A stretch of DNA of 64,000 nucleotides from Emcibacter sp. (GCA_021774785.1 JAJFIQ010000026.1:248001-312000); one strand, 5' to 3'. Shown: positions 27,266 through 36,607, counted from the stretch's first letter. The notes: generated by a model from the letters alone, not told the origin. Translations and numbers: made by a program.

Positions 27266-27299
27266 ACTATATCTAAAGGCATAATACTTTAGATATAGT
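27266..27299. promoter_or_regulatory. Perfect 13-bp inverted repeat before the HD-GYP gene
   Basis: ACTATATCTAAAG and CTTTAGATATAGT around an 8-nt loop, about 30-60 bp upstream of the ATG at 27238. There is no U-tract afterwards, so it is not a good terminator for the CvfB gene. An operator or a leader hairpin near the ribosome site is more likely. Confidence 0.55.
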
Positions 27300-27322
27300 T
27301 AAAATAAAATTATCAAAACTTA

Positions 27323-28168
27323 TTAAGTCAGTAACTCGATATGGCCTTTGGTGATCAAAACCCGTTTTTCTTTATAGAGTTTACCCAGAGCCTTTTTAAA
27401 ATTACCCTTACTGGCATGGAAAACTTCGTAAATTTCTTCCGGCGTACTTTTATCGGTTAATGTTGACGTGCCGCCGCATTGTTCCAGATAATCAATGATC
27501 GCCTCCCCCAAATCCTTGCGCATCTGATGGGACGGCTTTTGCAGACTGAGGTTTATGCGGTCATCTTCCCGCGCCTCCCCAATATATCCGGTAATATGAT
27601 CACCCATTTTTATGGGCCGCACCACTTCGTTATTATGGATCAGGCCCAGATGGGTACCATTAATCACTGCCTTATAACCCAGATCACTACGGCTCGAGAC
27701 CAGAAGTTCCACGGCCTCGCGATAGATGAAAGTCTGTTCATTTTGCTCATTCAGGTGGCGGTCAAGGCAGGATGAGGCGCAAATACGGTCAGTAACATCA
27801 AGATAGACATATACCACATAAGACCGGCCTACCTCCATGGGAACGCGCTGTTCCTTGAATGGCACCAGCAGGTCTTTCATCAAACCCCAATCGAGAAATG
27901 AACCAAACTCACCTTTATCGACAACAGTAAGTAGCGCACAGTCACCAACCTCTGCCAAGGGAACCTCTGTTGTGGCGATGGGGCGGTCTTCGGAATCAAG
28001 ATAGATAAAAACATCGAGATATTGCCCCACTGCCCATGCCGCATCATCCCCGGGCAGGTAGCGAGCGGGAAGCAGGATTTCTTCTTCCGGTGTCGCGCCT
28101 TCGAGATATACCCCGAAGTCCACATGTTTGACAACTTCCAGGGCATGCGTCTTGCCAATTTCAATCAT
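27323..28168 (-). CDS. cvfB: CvfB-like S1-domain RNA-binding protein
   Basis: A 281-residue protein of the CvfB/YitL family. Tandem S1-like beta-barrels are visible at about 1-65 (HALEVVKHVDFGVYLEG), 70-130 (GEFGSFLDWGLMKDLLVPF) and 145-210 (HLGLIHNNEVVRPIKMGDHITGYI), then a winged-helix end (about 225-281). CvfB binds RNA and affects virulence gene expression in Staphylococcus; the role in Alphaproteobacteria is unknown. It follows the desaturase gene by 17 bp on the same strand. Confidence 0.85.
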   Translation of the reverse strand: MIEIGKTHALEVVKHVDFGVYLEGATPEEEILLPARYLPGDDAAWAVGQYLDVFIYLDSEDRPIATTEVPLAEVGDCALLTVVDKGEFGSFLDWGLMKDLLVPFKEQRVPMEVGRSYVVYVYLDVTDRICASSCLDRHLNEQNEQTFIYREAVELLVSSRSDLGYKAVINGTHLGLIHNNEVVRPIKMGDHITGYIGEAREDDRINLSLQKPSHQMRKDLGEAIIDYLEQCGGTSTLTDKSTPEEIYEVFHASKGNFKKALGKLYKEKRVLITKGHIELLT

Positions 28169-28185
28169 TTAAAATGTCCCGTAAT

Positions 28186-29217
28186 TCAGGCGCGTTTAAG
28201 CTGGTTAAAACCAACAAGCTTGCGCAGGTCTTCGTCCCATAATGTCAGGCGCAGACACTTCAGGCTCTGCCAAAGTCTGATTTCTCTTATTTCCGGCACA
28301 TGGGGCGCGGTATCATGACATTCCTGCAAGCGGTAATTGGGTATCATGCCACAGATATGATGAAGATGGTGAAAACCGATATTGCCGGAAAACCACTGCA
28401 GTATTTTTGGTAATACAAAATATGAACTGCCCAACACGGCGGCCTTATTAAAGCTCCAGTCTTTGGTCCGGTCCCATACGGTATTTTCAAATTGATGCTG
28501 GATAAAAAACATCCAGCCGCCAATCCATGCCGAAATACATATTATGGGAAGATAAACCGCAAGAAAGAATGCCGCCCCGGTAAAAGATATCACTGAACCA
28601 TAGATGATAACCAGTGCCAGATTAAGCCCCAATACACTCTTCCATATTTTCCTGAAGGGTGACGGCTGACCGACGGGAAATCTTTGCAGAATAAGGATCA
28701 TCACAGGGCCACCAATCAAAAGTAACAATATGGGGTGACGGTATATGCGGTAGGAAAGCCTCTTCAACCACGTGCGTGATAAATATTCCCGCACGGTCAG
28801 GGTATCAATATCACCGATACCTCTTTTGGATAGATTGCCCGATGTCGCATGATGGGTATTATGCGATTCCCGCCAATAACCATAGGGTGTAAAGGTGAAA
28901 ATACTTAACGCCCGACCAACTCTGTCATTCCATTTCCGGGACTTGAAAAACGACTGATGACCGCAATCATGCTGGAAAATAAACAGCCTTACCACCAGCC
29001 CGCCCGTGGGAATAATTAGCAGGGCCGCAATCCAGTAATGGCTTTCAAAGGTTGCAAATATAGCACTTAAGCTTATGAAAAATAATAATAATGTGGAAAT
29101 TAGCTGAAAAAGGCTGCGGCCCAATATAGCCCCTTTAAACTTTTGACAATGGAGCGCCAGTTGTTTCAGGCGATCCTCAAGGCTTTCGGAACTATCACTA
29201 TTTATTTCTAAAGACAT
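28186..29217 (-). CDS. Membrane fatty acid desaturase
   Basis: About 343 residues if started at the ATG at 29217. It is an integral-membrane di-iron desaturase with all three histidine boxes: HDCGHQSFF, SHNTHHATSG and HHLHH near the C-terminus. Four or more membrane helices flank them. It introduces a cis double bond into membrane lipid acyl chains with O2, important for cold adaptation. An in-frame ATG at 29250 would add 11 residues of unlikely sequence. It is co-oriented with the CvfB gene. Regiospecificity cannot be read. Confidence 0.88.
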   Translation of the reverse strand: MSLEINSDSSESLEDRLKQLALHCQKFKGAILGRSLFQLISTLLLFFISLSAIFATFESHYWIAALLIIPTGGLVVRLFIFQHDCGHQSFFKSRKWNDRVGRALSIFTFTPYGYWRESHNTHHATSGNLSKRGIGDIDTLTVREYLSRTWLKRLSYRIYRHPILLLLIGGPVMILILQRFPVGQPSPFRKIWKSVLGLNLALVIIYGSVISFTGAAFFLAVYLPIICISAWIGGWMFFIQHQFENTVWDRTKDWSFNKAAVLGSSYFVLPKILQWFSGNIGFHHLHHICGMIPNYRLQECHDTAPHVPEIREIRLWQSLKCLRLTLWDEDLRKLVGFNQLKRA

Positions 29218-29356
29218 ATTCAGTATTTGACCTTTGCAATTACAAATCATTATAACATAGACTGTTTAAACAGGTTATTAATTACACCAATTTTTCTGCC
29301 TGTCAAACTTCCCTGTGCGAGTATATCATACCAAAGACATATAATAAGGAATTACT

Positions 29357-29899
29357 ATGATCAAAAAGCTTCTGCTCTGCCTGCCCTTCATATTTGTTAT
29401 TGCACTGCCCGGAAAAGCAAATGAAGACGTTATTACAGTGAAAAAAGAACCCGTAATTGGCACTCTTGCCGGGGTTGCTTCCTACAATGAATGGTTATAT
29501 ATGGCCGGACAGCCGGATCAGAAAACCATTGCCGGACTACAGGATAAAGGGTTTGAGGTTGTCATTAATATTCGAGGCCGGGATGAGGTTAAATTCGACG
29601 AGAAAACCTTGGTCGAGGAAAGTGGTATGGCCTATTACAATGTGCCGTTACTGAAAGACGGCGCCATACAGGAGCAGGCGGTGGGTGATATTCTGGCCGT
29701 GGTTCTCGAAAACAGGGGTAAGAAAATTCTATTCCACTGTTCCAGCGGTAATCGGATTGCGGCATGGTTTGCGGCTCACCTGATCCGGGATCATGGTCAT
29801 GATAAGGAAGCGGCCATCACACTCGCCAAACAGGCCGGCCTGACAAAGGCCAGCACGGAAAGAATGCTACGGGATTATCTGGCAAAAATTGCCAGATAA
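29357..29899 (+). CDS. Periplasmic tyrosine-phosphatase-like protein
   Basis: A 180-residue secreted protein: signal peptide (MIKKLLLCLPFIFVIALPG, cleavage near 21), then a small cysteine-phosphatase fold. The P-loop reads HCSSGNR (Cys near 127), with four residues between Cys and Arg instead of the five of classic HCX5R. This shorter loop is known from the DUF442 / beta-lactamase hydrolase-like phosphatase group. The early LYMAGQPDQKTI also matches that group. Substrate unknown. AAGGAATTACT precedes the ATG. It ends 1 bp before the convergent fdsA stop. Confidence 0.82.
   Translation: MIKKLLLCLPFIFVIALPGKANEDVITVKKEPVIGTLAGVASYNEWLYMAGQPDQKTIAGLQDKGFEVVINIRGRDEVKFDEKTLVEESGMAYYNVPLLKDGAIQEQAVGDILAVVLENRGKKILFHCSSGNRIAAWFAAHLIRDHGHDKEAAITLAKQAGLTKASTERMLRDYLAKIAR
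29876..29898. other. Hairpin at the phosphatase/fdsA convergent junction
   Basis: TATCTGGCA and TGCCAGATA form a 9-bp perfect stem around AAAAT, overlapping the last codons and stop of the phosphatase gene. No U-tract follows, but it could end or protect either transcript in a junction that has no other terminator. Confidence 0.35.
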
Positions 29900-29900
29900 A

Positions 29901-32729
29901 TCACTCGGCTATATGCCTTGTATCCTGTGAGAAATGTTCAAATTCCTCCTGCCAGTCGGAACGGTGATTGGTAAGCCTGACCTCTACAGCGGTAACTTTA
30001 TATTCAGGACAATTGGTGGCCCAGTCTGAATTATCTGTTGTCACCACATTGGCGCCGGACTCCGGCATATGGAAGGTGGTATAGATCACGCCCGGCTGCA
30101 TACGGTCCGAAATTTTAGCCCGAAGCGTCGTATCGCCCATACGGCTCTGAATATTGATCCAGTCTCCATCTCGGATATTGCGGTCTTCAGCATCTTTGAT
30201 ATGGATCTCCACTACATCCTGATCATGCCAGATATTATTCTCGGTCCGGCGCGTCTGGGCCCCCACATTATACTGGCTGAGAATACGCCCCGTGGTCAGA
30301 ATCAGCGGAAAGCGACGGGTGACTTTTTCCGTAGTAGGGACAAATTCCGTTATGATAAAATTACCCTTACCGCGCACAAAGCCGCCCACATGCATGATCG
30401 CGGTACCCTCTGGCGCGGCATCATTACAAGGCCATTGCAGGCTGCCCTCATTGTGTATTTTGTCAAAGCTTACGTTAGCAAATGTTGGTGTGAGACGGGC
30501 GATTTCATCCATGATTTCTGCAGGATTGTCATAGGACATATCATAGCCCATAGCCCGGGCAAGCCGGCAGGTGATCTCCCATTCATCCAGACCCGACAAT
30601 GGCGCGACTGCCTTATTAACCATACTGATCCGCCTTTCTGCATTGGTGAAGGTACCGTCCTTTTCCAGAAAGCTGGTGCCGGGGAAAAATACATGGGCAA
30701 AGCGGGCGGTTTCATTGAGGAATAAATCCTGCACGATCAAACAATCCAGATTTTTCAACGCCGCTTCCACATGGCGGGTATTGGGGTCACTCTGGGCCAC
30801 ATCTTCGCCCTGAATATACATGCCGCGATAGCTGCCAGCCACCGCTTCATCAAACATGTTGGGTATGCGGTATCCCGCTTCATGATCAAGACTCACGCCC
30901 CATTCAGCCTCGAACGTGCCGCGTACCTGATCATCGCCCACCGGCCGGTATCCGGGAAACTCATGGGGGAATGAGCCCATATCGCAGGAGCCCTGCACAT
31001 TATTCTGTCCCCTGAGCGGATTAACGCCAACCCCTGAAAAGCCTATATTACCGGTCAGCATGGCAAGATTTGCCAGCGCCATTACCGCCGTTGACCCCTG
31101 AGTATGCTCGGTAATACCAAGGCCATAAAAAATCGCCGCTTTGCCACCCGTGGCATAGAGCCTTGCCGCCGCCCGCAGGTCTTTGGCAGGGACGGCGGAA
31201 TATTCTTCGATTGCTTCCGGTGAATTTTTAGGATCAAGTATAAAGTTCCGCCATGCACCGTAGGCCTGATCATCACATCGCTCGGCCACATAAGGCTTAT
31301 CCTCCAGACTTTCTTCCACAATCACATGAGCCAGCGCATTAATCACCGCCACATTATTTCCCGGCAAGAGTGACAGATGATAATCGGCCCTGATATGAGG
31401 CGTTTTCACCAGATCAATGGCGCGCGGATCAATGACGATCAGTTTAGCGCCCTGACGCAGACGACTTTTTATGCGGCTGCCAAAAACCGGGTGGGCATCA
31501 GTGGGGTTGGCCCCGATCACCAACATCACATCGGCGTCCATTACGCTGTCAAAAGTCTGGGTTCCGGCAGATGTGCCCAATGTCTGATTAAGCCCGTAGC
31601 CCGTTGGGCTATGACAGACCCGGGCACAGGTATCCACATTGTTATTTCCAAATGCGGTGCGGATCATTTTCTGCACCACATAAACTTCTTCATTGGTACA
31701 GCGCGATGAGGTAATGCCGCCAATGGCTTTCCGGCCATATTTCTTCTGGATAGCCAGCAAACCTTCTGCGGCAAAGGCTATGGCCTTATCCCAACTGACT
31801 TCCGTCCAGGGGTCGGTGATATTCTTGCGGATCATGGGTTTTAATATGCGGTCTTCATGAAAGGCATATTCCCACGCAAATCGACCCTTGACGCAGCTAT
31901 GACCATGATTGGCCATGCCGTCCTTCCACGGCGTCATACGCACAACTTCGCCGCCCTTCAATTCCGCCTTAAAACCGCAACCCACCCCGCAATAGGCACA
32001 AGTGGTCAGTACGCTATGGTCGGGAGCACCCTTTTCAATGATATTTTTCTCAAGCAGGCTGTCGGTCGGGCAGGCATCGACGCAGGCTCCGCAGGATACA
32101 CAATCACTGGTCAGAAAATCCTCTCCCACGCCTGCCGTGATCTGGCTGTCGAAACCCCGCCCTTCAAGGGTAAGCGCAAAGGTGCCCTGCACTTCTTCAC
32201 AGGCCCGCACACAGCGGGAGCAGAGAATACATTTAGACGGGTCAAACTGAAAGTAGGGGTTACTGTCATCAATGATCGACTTCAGGTGATTATGACCCTC
32301 AGTGCCGTAACGACTTTCATTAGCGGTTTTTGATGTGCCAATCAGTTTCGCCAGATCATGCAGTGGCAAATCATCATTATTTTCTGTTGGGCTAGGATGA
32401 TCAGACAGATATAGATCCATTACCCCTTGCCTGAGTTTCGTCAATCGTTCGGACTGGGTTGTGATTTTCATGTCCGCTTCCGCCGGCGTGGTGCAGGAAG
32501 CAGGTGTCCCCCGTCGCCCGTCGATTTCCACCAGACACAGACGGCAGGAGCCAAAACTTTCCAAACAATCTGTTGCACAAAGGCTCGGGATATCCGTTTC
32601 CGCTTCTGCGGCAGCCCGCATGACACTGGTGCCCTCAGGAACCGTTACTGCCTTGCCGTCAATTGTCACAGTTACGGTCGTTTCTGATTTAACTTTCGGG
32701 GTACCAAAATCTTTTTCAATAATCGTCAT
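29901..32729 (-). CDS. fdsA: NAD-dependent formate dehydrogenase, molybdenum subunit alpha
   Basis: A 942-residue soluble formate dehydrogenase catalytic subunit. In order: an N-terminal 2Fe-2S ferredoxin-like domain (about 15-100), a His-Cys cluster helix, two 4Fe-4S clusters (CILCSRCVRACEE and CVSCGACVDACP, about 165-215), the CAYCGVGC cluster near 247 and the molybdopterin domains. The Mo ligand is cysteine, in RVCHSPTGYG near 370, so this is not a selenoprotein. It oxidises formate to CO2 and passes electrons to the FMN subunit and NAD+. Its ATG overlaps the fdsB stop by 4 bp. The accessory genes fdsC and fdsD that usually follow are not here. Confidence 0.95.
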   Translation of the reverse strand: MTIIEKDFGTPKVKSETTVTVTIDGKAVTVPEGTSVMRAAAEAETDIPSLCATDCLESFGSCRLCLVEIDGRRGTPASCTTPAEADMKITTQSERLTKLRQGVMDLYLSDHPSPTENNDDLPLHDLAKLIGTSKTANESRYGTEGHNHLKSIIDDSNPYFQFDPSKCILCSRCVRACEEVQGTFALTLEGRGFDSQITAGVGEDFLTSDCVSCGACVDACPTDSLLEKNIIEKGAPDHSVLTTCAYCGVGCGFKAELKGGEVVRMTPWKDGMANHGHSCVKGRFAWEYAFHEDRILKPMIRKNITDPWTEVSWDKAIAFAAEGLLAIQKKYGRKAIGGITSSRCTNEEVYVVQKMIRTAFGNNNVDTCARVCHSPTGYGLNQTLGTSAGTQTFDSVMDADVMLVIGANPTDAHPVFGSRIKSRLRQGAKLIVIDPRAIDLVKTPHIRADYHLSLLPGNNVAVINALAHVIVEESLEDKPYVAERCDDQAYGAWRNFILDPKNSPEAIEEYSAVPAKDLRAAARLYATGGKAAIFYGLGITEHTQGSTAVMALANLAMLTGNIGFSGVGVNPLRGQNNVQGSCDMGSFPHEFPGYRPVGDDQVRGTFEAEWGVSLDHEAGYRIPNMFDEAVAGSYRGMYIQGEDVAQSDPNTRHVEAALKNLDCLIVQDLFLNETARFAHVFFPGTSFLEKDGTFTNAERRISMVNKAVAPLSGLDEWEITCRLARAMGYDMSYDNPAEIMDEIARLTPTFANVSFDKIHNEGSLQWPCNDAAPEGTAIMHVGGFVRGKGNFIITEFVPTTEKVTRRFPLILTTGRILSQYNVGAQTRRTENNIWHDQDVVEIHIKDAEDRNIRDGDWINIQSRMGDTTLRAKISDRMQPGVIYTTFHMPESGANVVTTDNSDWATNCPEYKVTAVEVRLTNHRSDWQEEFEHFSQDTRHIAE

Positions 32730-34279
32730 GATTTTACCTTAAAATCTTCTTTTTTGAAATCCTGAGGCCAATGCTTCAGCGCACTCAATACCGGAATTGG
32801 CGTCATGCCGCCCATGGCACATAAAGATCCTGCATCCATCACATCACATAAATCCTTGACCAGATTCAGATTATCCTGCGCATTTTCACCCGCCTGAATT
32901 TTTGCCATAAGTTCCGATCCGCGCACGGACCCAATACGGCAGGGCGTACATTTACCACAACTTTCCACAGCACAAAAATCAAAGGCGAATTTTGCCTGTT
33001 CCGCCATATCTACCGACCCATCAAAAATAACGATACCCCCATGACCAAGAACAGCCCCGGCCTCCGCGAAAGTCTCATAATCCATGGCCAGATCAAGATC
33101 ATCAAGATAGGCCCCCAGAGGACCACCGACCTGCACGGCTTTTATGGCTGTCTTGGTCATCGTACCGCCGCCAAAATCTTCGATCAGTTGGCGCAGACTG
33201 ATACCAAAGGCCTTTTCCACAAGCCCGCCACGGGCAATATTACCCGCCAGTTGAAAAGCTATTGTACCACGGGAACGGCGATCGCCATAATCCTGATAAA
33301 ATTCAGCTCCTTTTGCCATGATGATCGGCACAGAGGCCAGCGACAAAACATTATTGACCACTGTCGGCTGACCAAATAAACCTTCCAATGCTGGCAGGGG
33401 CGGCTTGGGGCGAACCATGCCGCGCTTGCCCTCTAAGCTGTCCAGCATAGCGGTTTCCTCGCCGCAGACATAAGACCCCGCCCCCATACGAACCGCTATA
33501 TCAAAAGCCTTGCCCGAACCCCTGATGTCCGACCCGAGCCAGCCCTGCGAACGGGCATTTATCAGGGCTTCACTGAGTATCTCTTTACACAATGGATATT
33601 CCGAGCGCAGGTAAATAAATCCTTCGGTGGCTCCGACGCCTAGTCCCGCAATGATCATGCCTTCAATCAGGCAGTAGGGATCACCTTCCATGAGAATTCG
33701 GTCGGCAAAAGTACCACTGTCGCCTTCGTCAGCATTACAGCAGATATATTTCTGCTCCGCATCCGCGCCCAATACAGTATTCCATTTAATGCCGGTGGGG
33801 AATGCCGCTCCGCCCCGCCCCCGTAGCCCACTGTCGGTGACCTGATCCACAATCTGCTGCGATGTCAATTCAAGCGCTTTTTCCAAACCTTGAAAACCGC
33901 CGTTCGCCTGATAGTCATCCAGTGACAGGGCATCGATTAACCCGCAACGGGCAAAAGTCAGCCTGTCCTGGGTTTTGAGATAGGAAATTTCTGCGGTTGG
34001 TCCCTGACATAAATCATGATCACCACCCGTCAGGAATTCTGCATCAAAAAGGCCCGGTACATCATCCACCGTTACATTGCCGTAAGCAATACGGCCTTGG
34101 GGCGCAACCACCTCCACCAGAGGCTCAAGCCAGCTCATGCCCCATGAACCATTGCGGATTATCTCAACATCCTGTCCGCGCTTGGCCGCCTCTTCGAGCA
34201 GGGCAAGGACAAGCTCATCTGCCCCCAGAGACAGGGCCGTGCTTTCAAGCGGAACAAATATCTTCACCAGATCACTCAT
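32726..34279 (-). CDS. fdsB: Formate dehydrogenase, FMN subunit beta
   Basis: A 517-residue NuoF-like subunit with an extra N-terminal thioredoxin-like 2Fe-2S type domain (about 1-120). The NADH/FMN-binding glycine-rich segment is GLRGRGGAAFPTGIKW, followed by CNADEGDSGTFADR. The 4Fe-4S motif SCGKCTPCRIGS lies near 443. It takes electrons from FdsA and reduces NAD+. Overlaps of 4 bp with both fdsG and fdsA show tight translational coupling. Confidence 0.94.
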   Translation of the reverse strand: MSDLVKIFVPLESTALSLGADELVLALLEEAAKRGQDVEIIRNGSWGMSWLEPLVEVVAPQGRIAYGNVTVDDVPGLFDAEFLTGGDHDLCQGPTAEISYLKTQDRLTFARCGLIDALSLDDYQANGGFQGLEKALELTSQQIVDQVTDSGLRGRGGAAFPTGIKWNTVLGADAEQKYICCNADEGDSGTFADRILMEGDPYCLIEGMIIAGLGVGATEGFIYLRSEYPLCKEILSEALINARSQGWLGSDIRGSGKAFDIAVRMGAGSYVCGEETAMLDSLEGKRGMVRPKPPLPALEGLFGQPTVVNNVLSLASVPIIMAKGAEFYQDYGDRRSRGTIAFQLAGNIARGGLVEKAFGISLRQLIEDFGGGTMTKTAIKAVQVGGPLGAYLDDLDLAMDYETFAEAGAVLGHGGIVIFDGSVDMAEQAKFAFDFCAVESCGKCTPCRIGSVRGSELMAKIQAGENAQDNLNLVKDLCDVMDAGSLCAMGGMTPIPVLSALKHWPQDFKKEDFKVKS

Positions 34280-34767
34280 AACGCCGCCTTCTTCAATAGG
34301 TTGTCTATTGCTTGCTCACTCATGCGCGCATGCAGCCGTCCGTCCAGGGTGACATTAGGTGAAACTGCGCAATTGCCCAGACAATAAACCGCCTCCAGCG
34401 TGAAATGCCCATCATGGGTTGTCTCACCTAATTTAATCCCCAGCATATTTTGTACATGGGAGGTCAGACGTCTACTGCCCATCGCCTGACAGGATTCCGC
34501 CTGACAAATTTGGATCACATGATGGCCTGCGGGTTCAGACCTGAAATCATGATAAAAGCTTTTGACACCGTAAACTTCAGCCCGCGACAGGTTAAAGGCA
34601 TCGGCCAGCAATTCGTAGCTTTCGGTCGGGATATAGCCAAAGGCATGTTGCAGCCCATGTAGAGCTTCCATCAGACCGCCCTTGAGGGAGGCGAACTGCG
34701 CAATGACTTGCAAGGCTTCCTGTTCGTCCCATTCAGCCTTTTCAAGATGTGTTCTGTCTTTCAGCAC
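34276..34767 (-). CDS. fdsG: Formate dehydrogenase, 2Fe-2S subunit gamma
   Basis: A 163-residue NuoE-like subunit with a thioredoxin-like 2Fe-2S cluster, ligands in CQAESCQAMGS (near 88) and CLGNCAVSPNV (near 130). It forms the diaphorase part with FdsB. The start is GTG with AAAGGA 8 nt upstream. First gene of fdsGBA, downstream of a promoter at 34809-34837 and a set of palindromes. Confidence 0.93.
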   Translation of the reverse strand: MLKDRTHLEKAEWDEQEALQVIAQFASLKGGLMEALHGLQHAFGYIPTESYELLADAFNLSRAEVYGVKSFYHDFRSEPAGHHVIQICQAESCQAMGSRRLTSHVQNMLGIKLGETTHDGHFTLEAVYCLGNCAVSPNVTLDGRLHARMSEQAIDNLLKKAAL

Positions 34768-34808
34768 AAACTATCCTTTGCAAAAATATATTTTTCACAC
34801 CCTAGCTA

Positions 34809-34837
34809 TTCTAATACCTATGGCCCGCCTATACAAT
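34809..34837 (-). promoter_or_regulatory. Candidate promoter of fdsGBA
   Basis: On the minus strand TTGTAT (34832-34837) and TAGAAT (34809-34814) are exactly 17 nt apart, about 45 bp upstream of the GTG. Confidence 0.5.
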
Positions 34838-34841
34838 CAAT

Positions 34842-34878
34842 GTCATGAAAGATTTACATTGCGTGTCATAAAATGACA
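34842..34878. promoter_or_regulatory. TGTCAT palindrome and half-site upstream of fds
   Basis: TGTCAT-AAA-ATGACA at 34864-34878 is a perfect 6-3-6 palindrome. A third TGTCAT lies at 34842-34847, next to the -35 box. The position just upstream of -35 suits an activator; fds operons are often run by a LysR-type regulator, though none is encoded in this window. Confidence 0.45.
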
Positions 34879-34900
34879 ATATGTTTATATATCTACAAAG

Positions 34901-34918
34901 TGTTTCTATTGTGAAACA
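34901..34918. promoter_or_regulatory. Inverted repeat behind actP
   Basis: TGTTTC and GAAACA around 6 nt, about 20 bp after the actP stop. It may be part of the fds control region or a weak 3'-end hairpin of actP. Confidence 0.3.
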
Positions 34919-34936
34919 ATAATATGAGTGTTTGCC

Positions 34937-36607
34937 CTAATGTTTGCTGGCCCCGGAAATACCGATTCCGGTTTCAGAACGCACATATTGTTCATCAAAT
35001 CTGGCGATCTCCTTCTCCGCCTGCTGGCTTTTATCCAACAGGGAAAAAACCCATATGGCAATGAAGGCCAGCGGCATGGAATAGAATGTGGGATATACGT
35101 GGGGATAAATCGGTTCCGCATTACCCATAACAGCCACCCAAACCCCCGGCCCCAAAATGATCAGACCAATAGATAAGACCAGCCCAACAGCCCCGCCAAC
35201 GACAGCACCTTTTGTGGTCATACCCCGCCAATACATGGACATGATCAGGACCGGGAAATTGACACTGGCCGCAATGGCAAGAGCCAAAGAAGCCACAAAG
35301 GCCACATTCTGATGCTCAAAAGCAATTCCCAAAACCACTGATATGCCCCCAAGAACAAAGGTTGCGATACGTGATACCTTGATTTCTTCGGCACTGCTGG
35401 TGGGGCCAGTTTTATAGGTTTTGGCATAAAGATCATGGGCGATAGTAGCCGCACCTGCCAATGTAAGCCCAGCCACTACCGCAAGGATAGTTGCAAAAGC
35501 CACCGCAGACATAAAGCCCAGCATCAGATTACCGCCCATATAATGGGTCAAATGCAACGCCACCATATTACCCCCCCCCAGAACCTTGCCTGCTGCGTCA
35601 TGATAATCCGGATTATTCATGACAAAGGTCATGGCCCCGTAGCCTATAATAATGATCAGGATATAAAAGTAACCCATGAGGGTCGTGGCGACAAAAACCG
35701 ACTTGCGGGCATCTTTGGCATCCTTCACGGTAAAAAACCGCATAAGGATATGGGGCAGCCCCATAATGCCGAACATCATGGTCAGTGCAATGGATATAAT
35801 GGCTACCGGCCCCTGCAGCCACAGTCCGGGCGCAAGAATTGCATTACCTTTGGGATGGGCTTCCGTGGCGCTTGTCAATACCGCCTCAAAACTGAAATTA
35901 AAGTTTTTCATCACCATAAAGGCAATGAAAGTACCACCGATCAAAAGCAATATTGCCTTAATCAACTGTACCCAAGTCGTCGCCAGCATACCACCGAAAC
36001 TGACATAACAAATCATCAGGAAACTGACCAAAATTACGGCATAGACATAATCCAGACCAAATAAGAGTTGGATCAACTTGCCTGCCCCCACCATCTGGGC
36101 AATCAGGTAAAATATAACTACCGACAGGGAGCCTATGGCAGAAATAATACGAATCGGTTTTTTCTCCAACCGGTATGACACAACATCAATGAAGGTAAAG
36201 CTACCCAAATTACGCAACCGTTCAGCAATCAGAAATAAAATAACCGGCCATGCCGCCATAACACCAACGGCCAGAACCAGCGCATCAAAGCCAAGGCCAT
36301 ATATGGCACCGGTAATACCAAGAAAGGTTGCCGCTGACATGAAGTCTCCGGCGATGGCCGTCCCATTCTGCCACGGTTTGATACCCCCGCCAGCGGCATA
36401 AAAATCATCCTTGGTTTTAGTTTGGCGCGCCGCCCACCATGTGATGCCGAGCGTAGCCCCGACAAAGATGAGAAACATGATAATAGCCGTGATATTTAAT
36501 GGTTGTTTCTCCACCGCACCCTCTATGGCGCCCCCTGCGGCCAATGTCATATTTGGAAGACTAAGGCCTGCCAGAATTCCAATAACCCCCTTATTAAGCT
36601 TACTCAT
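34937..36607 (-). CDS. actP: Cation/acetate symporter ActP
   Basis: A 556-residue sodium:solute symporter (SSS family) with about 13-14 membrane helices, preceded by a signal-like segment. The segments YAAGGGIKPWQNGTAIAGDFMSAATFLG and GIMGLPHILMRFFTVKDAKDARKS are typical of the acetate permease branch. It imports acetate and other short monocarboxylates with sodium or protons. It overlaps the DUF485 gene by 8 bp, the usual yjcH-actP pair. Acetate uptake fits with malyl-CoA lyase at the left edge if an ethylmalonyl-CoA pathway operates. Confidence 0.92.
   Translation of the reverse strand: MSKLNKGVIGILAGLSLPNMTLAAGGAIEGAVEKQPLNITAIIMFLIFVGATLGITWWAARQTKTKDDFYAAGGGIKPWQNGTAIAGDFMSAATFLGITGAIYGLGFDALVLAVGVMAAWPVILFLIAERLRNLGSFTFIDVVSYRLEKKPIRIISAIGSLSVVIFYLIAQMVGAGKLIQLLFGLDYVYAVILVSFLMICYVSFGGMLATTWVQLIKAILLLIGGTFIAFMVMKNFNFSFEAVLTSATEAHPKGNAILAPGLWLQGPVAIISIALTMMFGIMGLPHILMRFFTVKDAKDARKSVFVATTLMGYFYILIIIIGYGAMTFVMNNPDYHDAAGKVLGGGNMVALHLTHYMGGNLMLGFMSAVAFATILAVVAGLTLAGAATIAHDLYAKTYKTGPTSSAEEIKVSRIATFVLGGISVVLGIAFEHQNVAFVASLALAIAASVNFPVLIMSMYWRGMTTKGAVVGGAVGLVLSIGLIILGPGVWVAVMGNAEPIYPHVYPTFYSMPLAFIAIWVFSLLDKSQQAEKEIARFDEQYVRSETGIGISGASKH

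Noticed and set aside
34864-34918. Intrinsic terminators behind actP
   Set aside because: The inverted repeats are short, AT-rich and not followed by a U-tract on the minus strand.
35435-36064. Rightward 209-codon open frame opposite actP
   Set aside because: Antisense shadow of a membrane protein gene, rich in His and Gln with no hydrophobic core.
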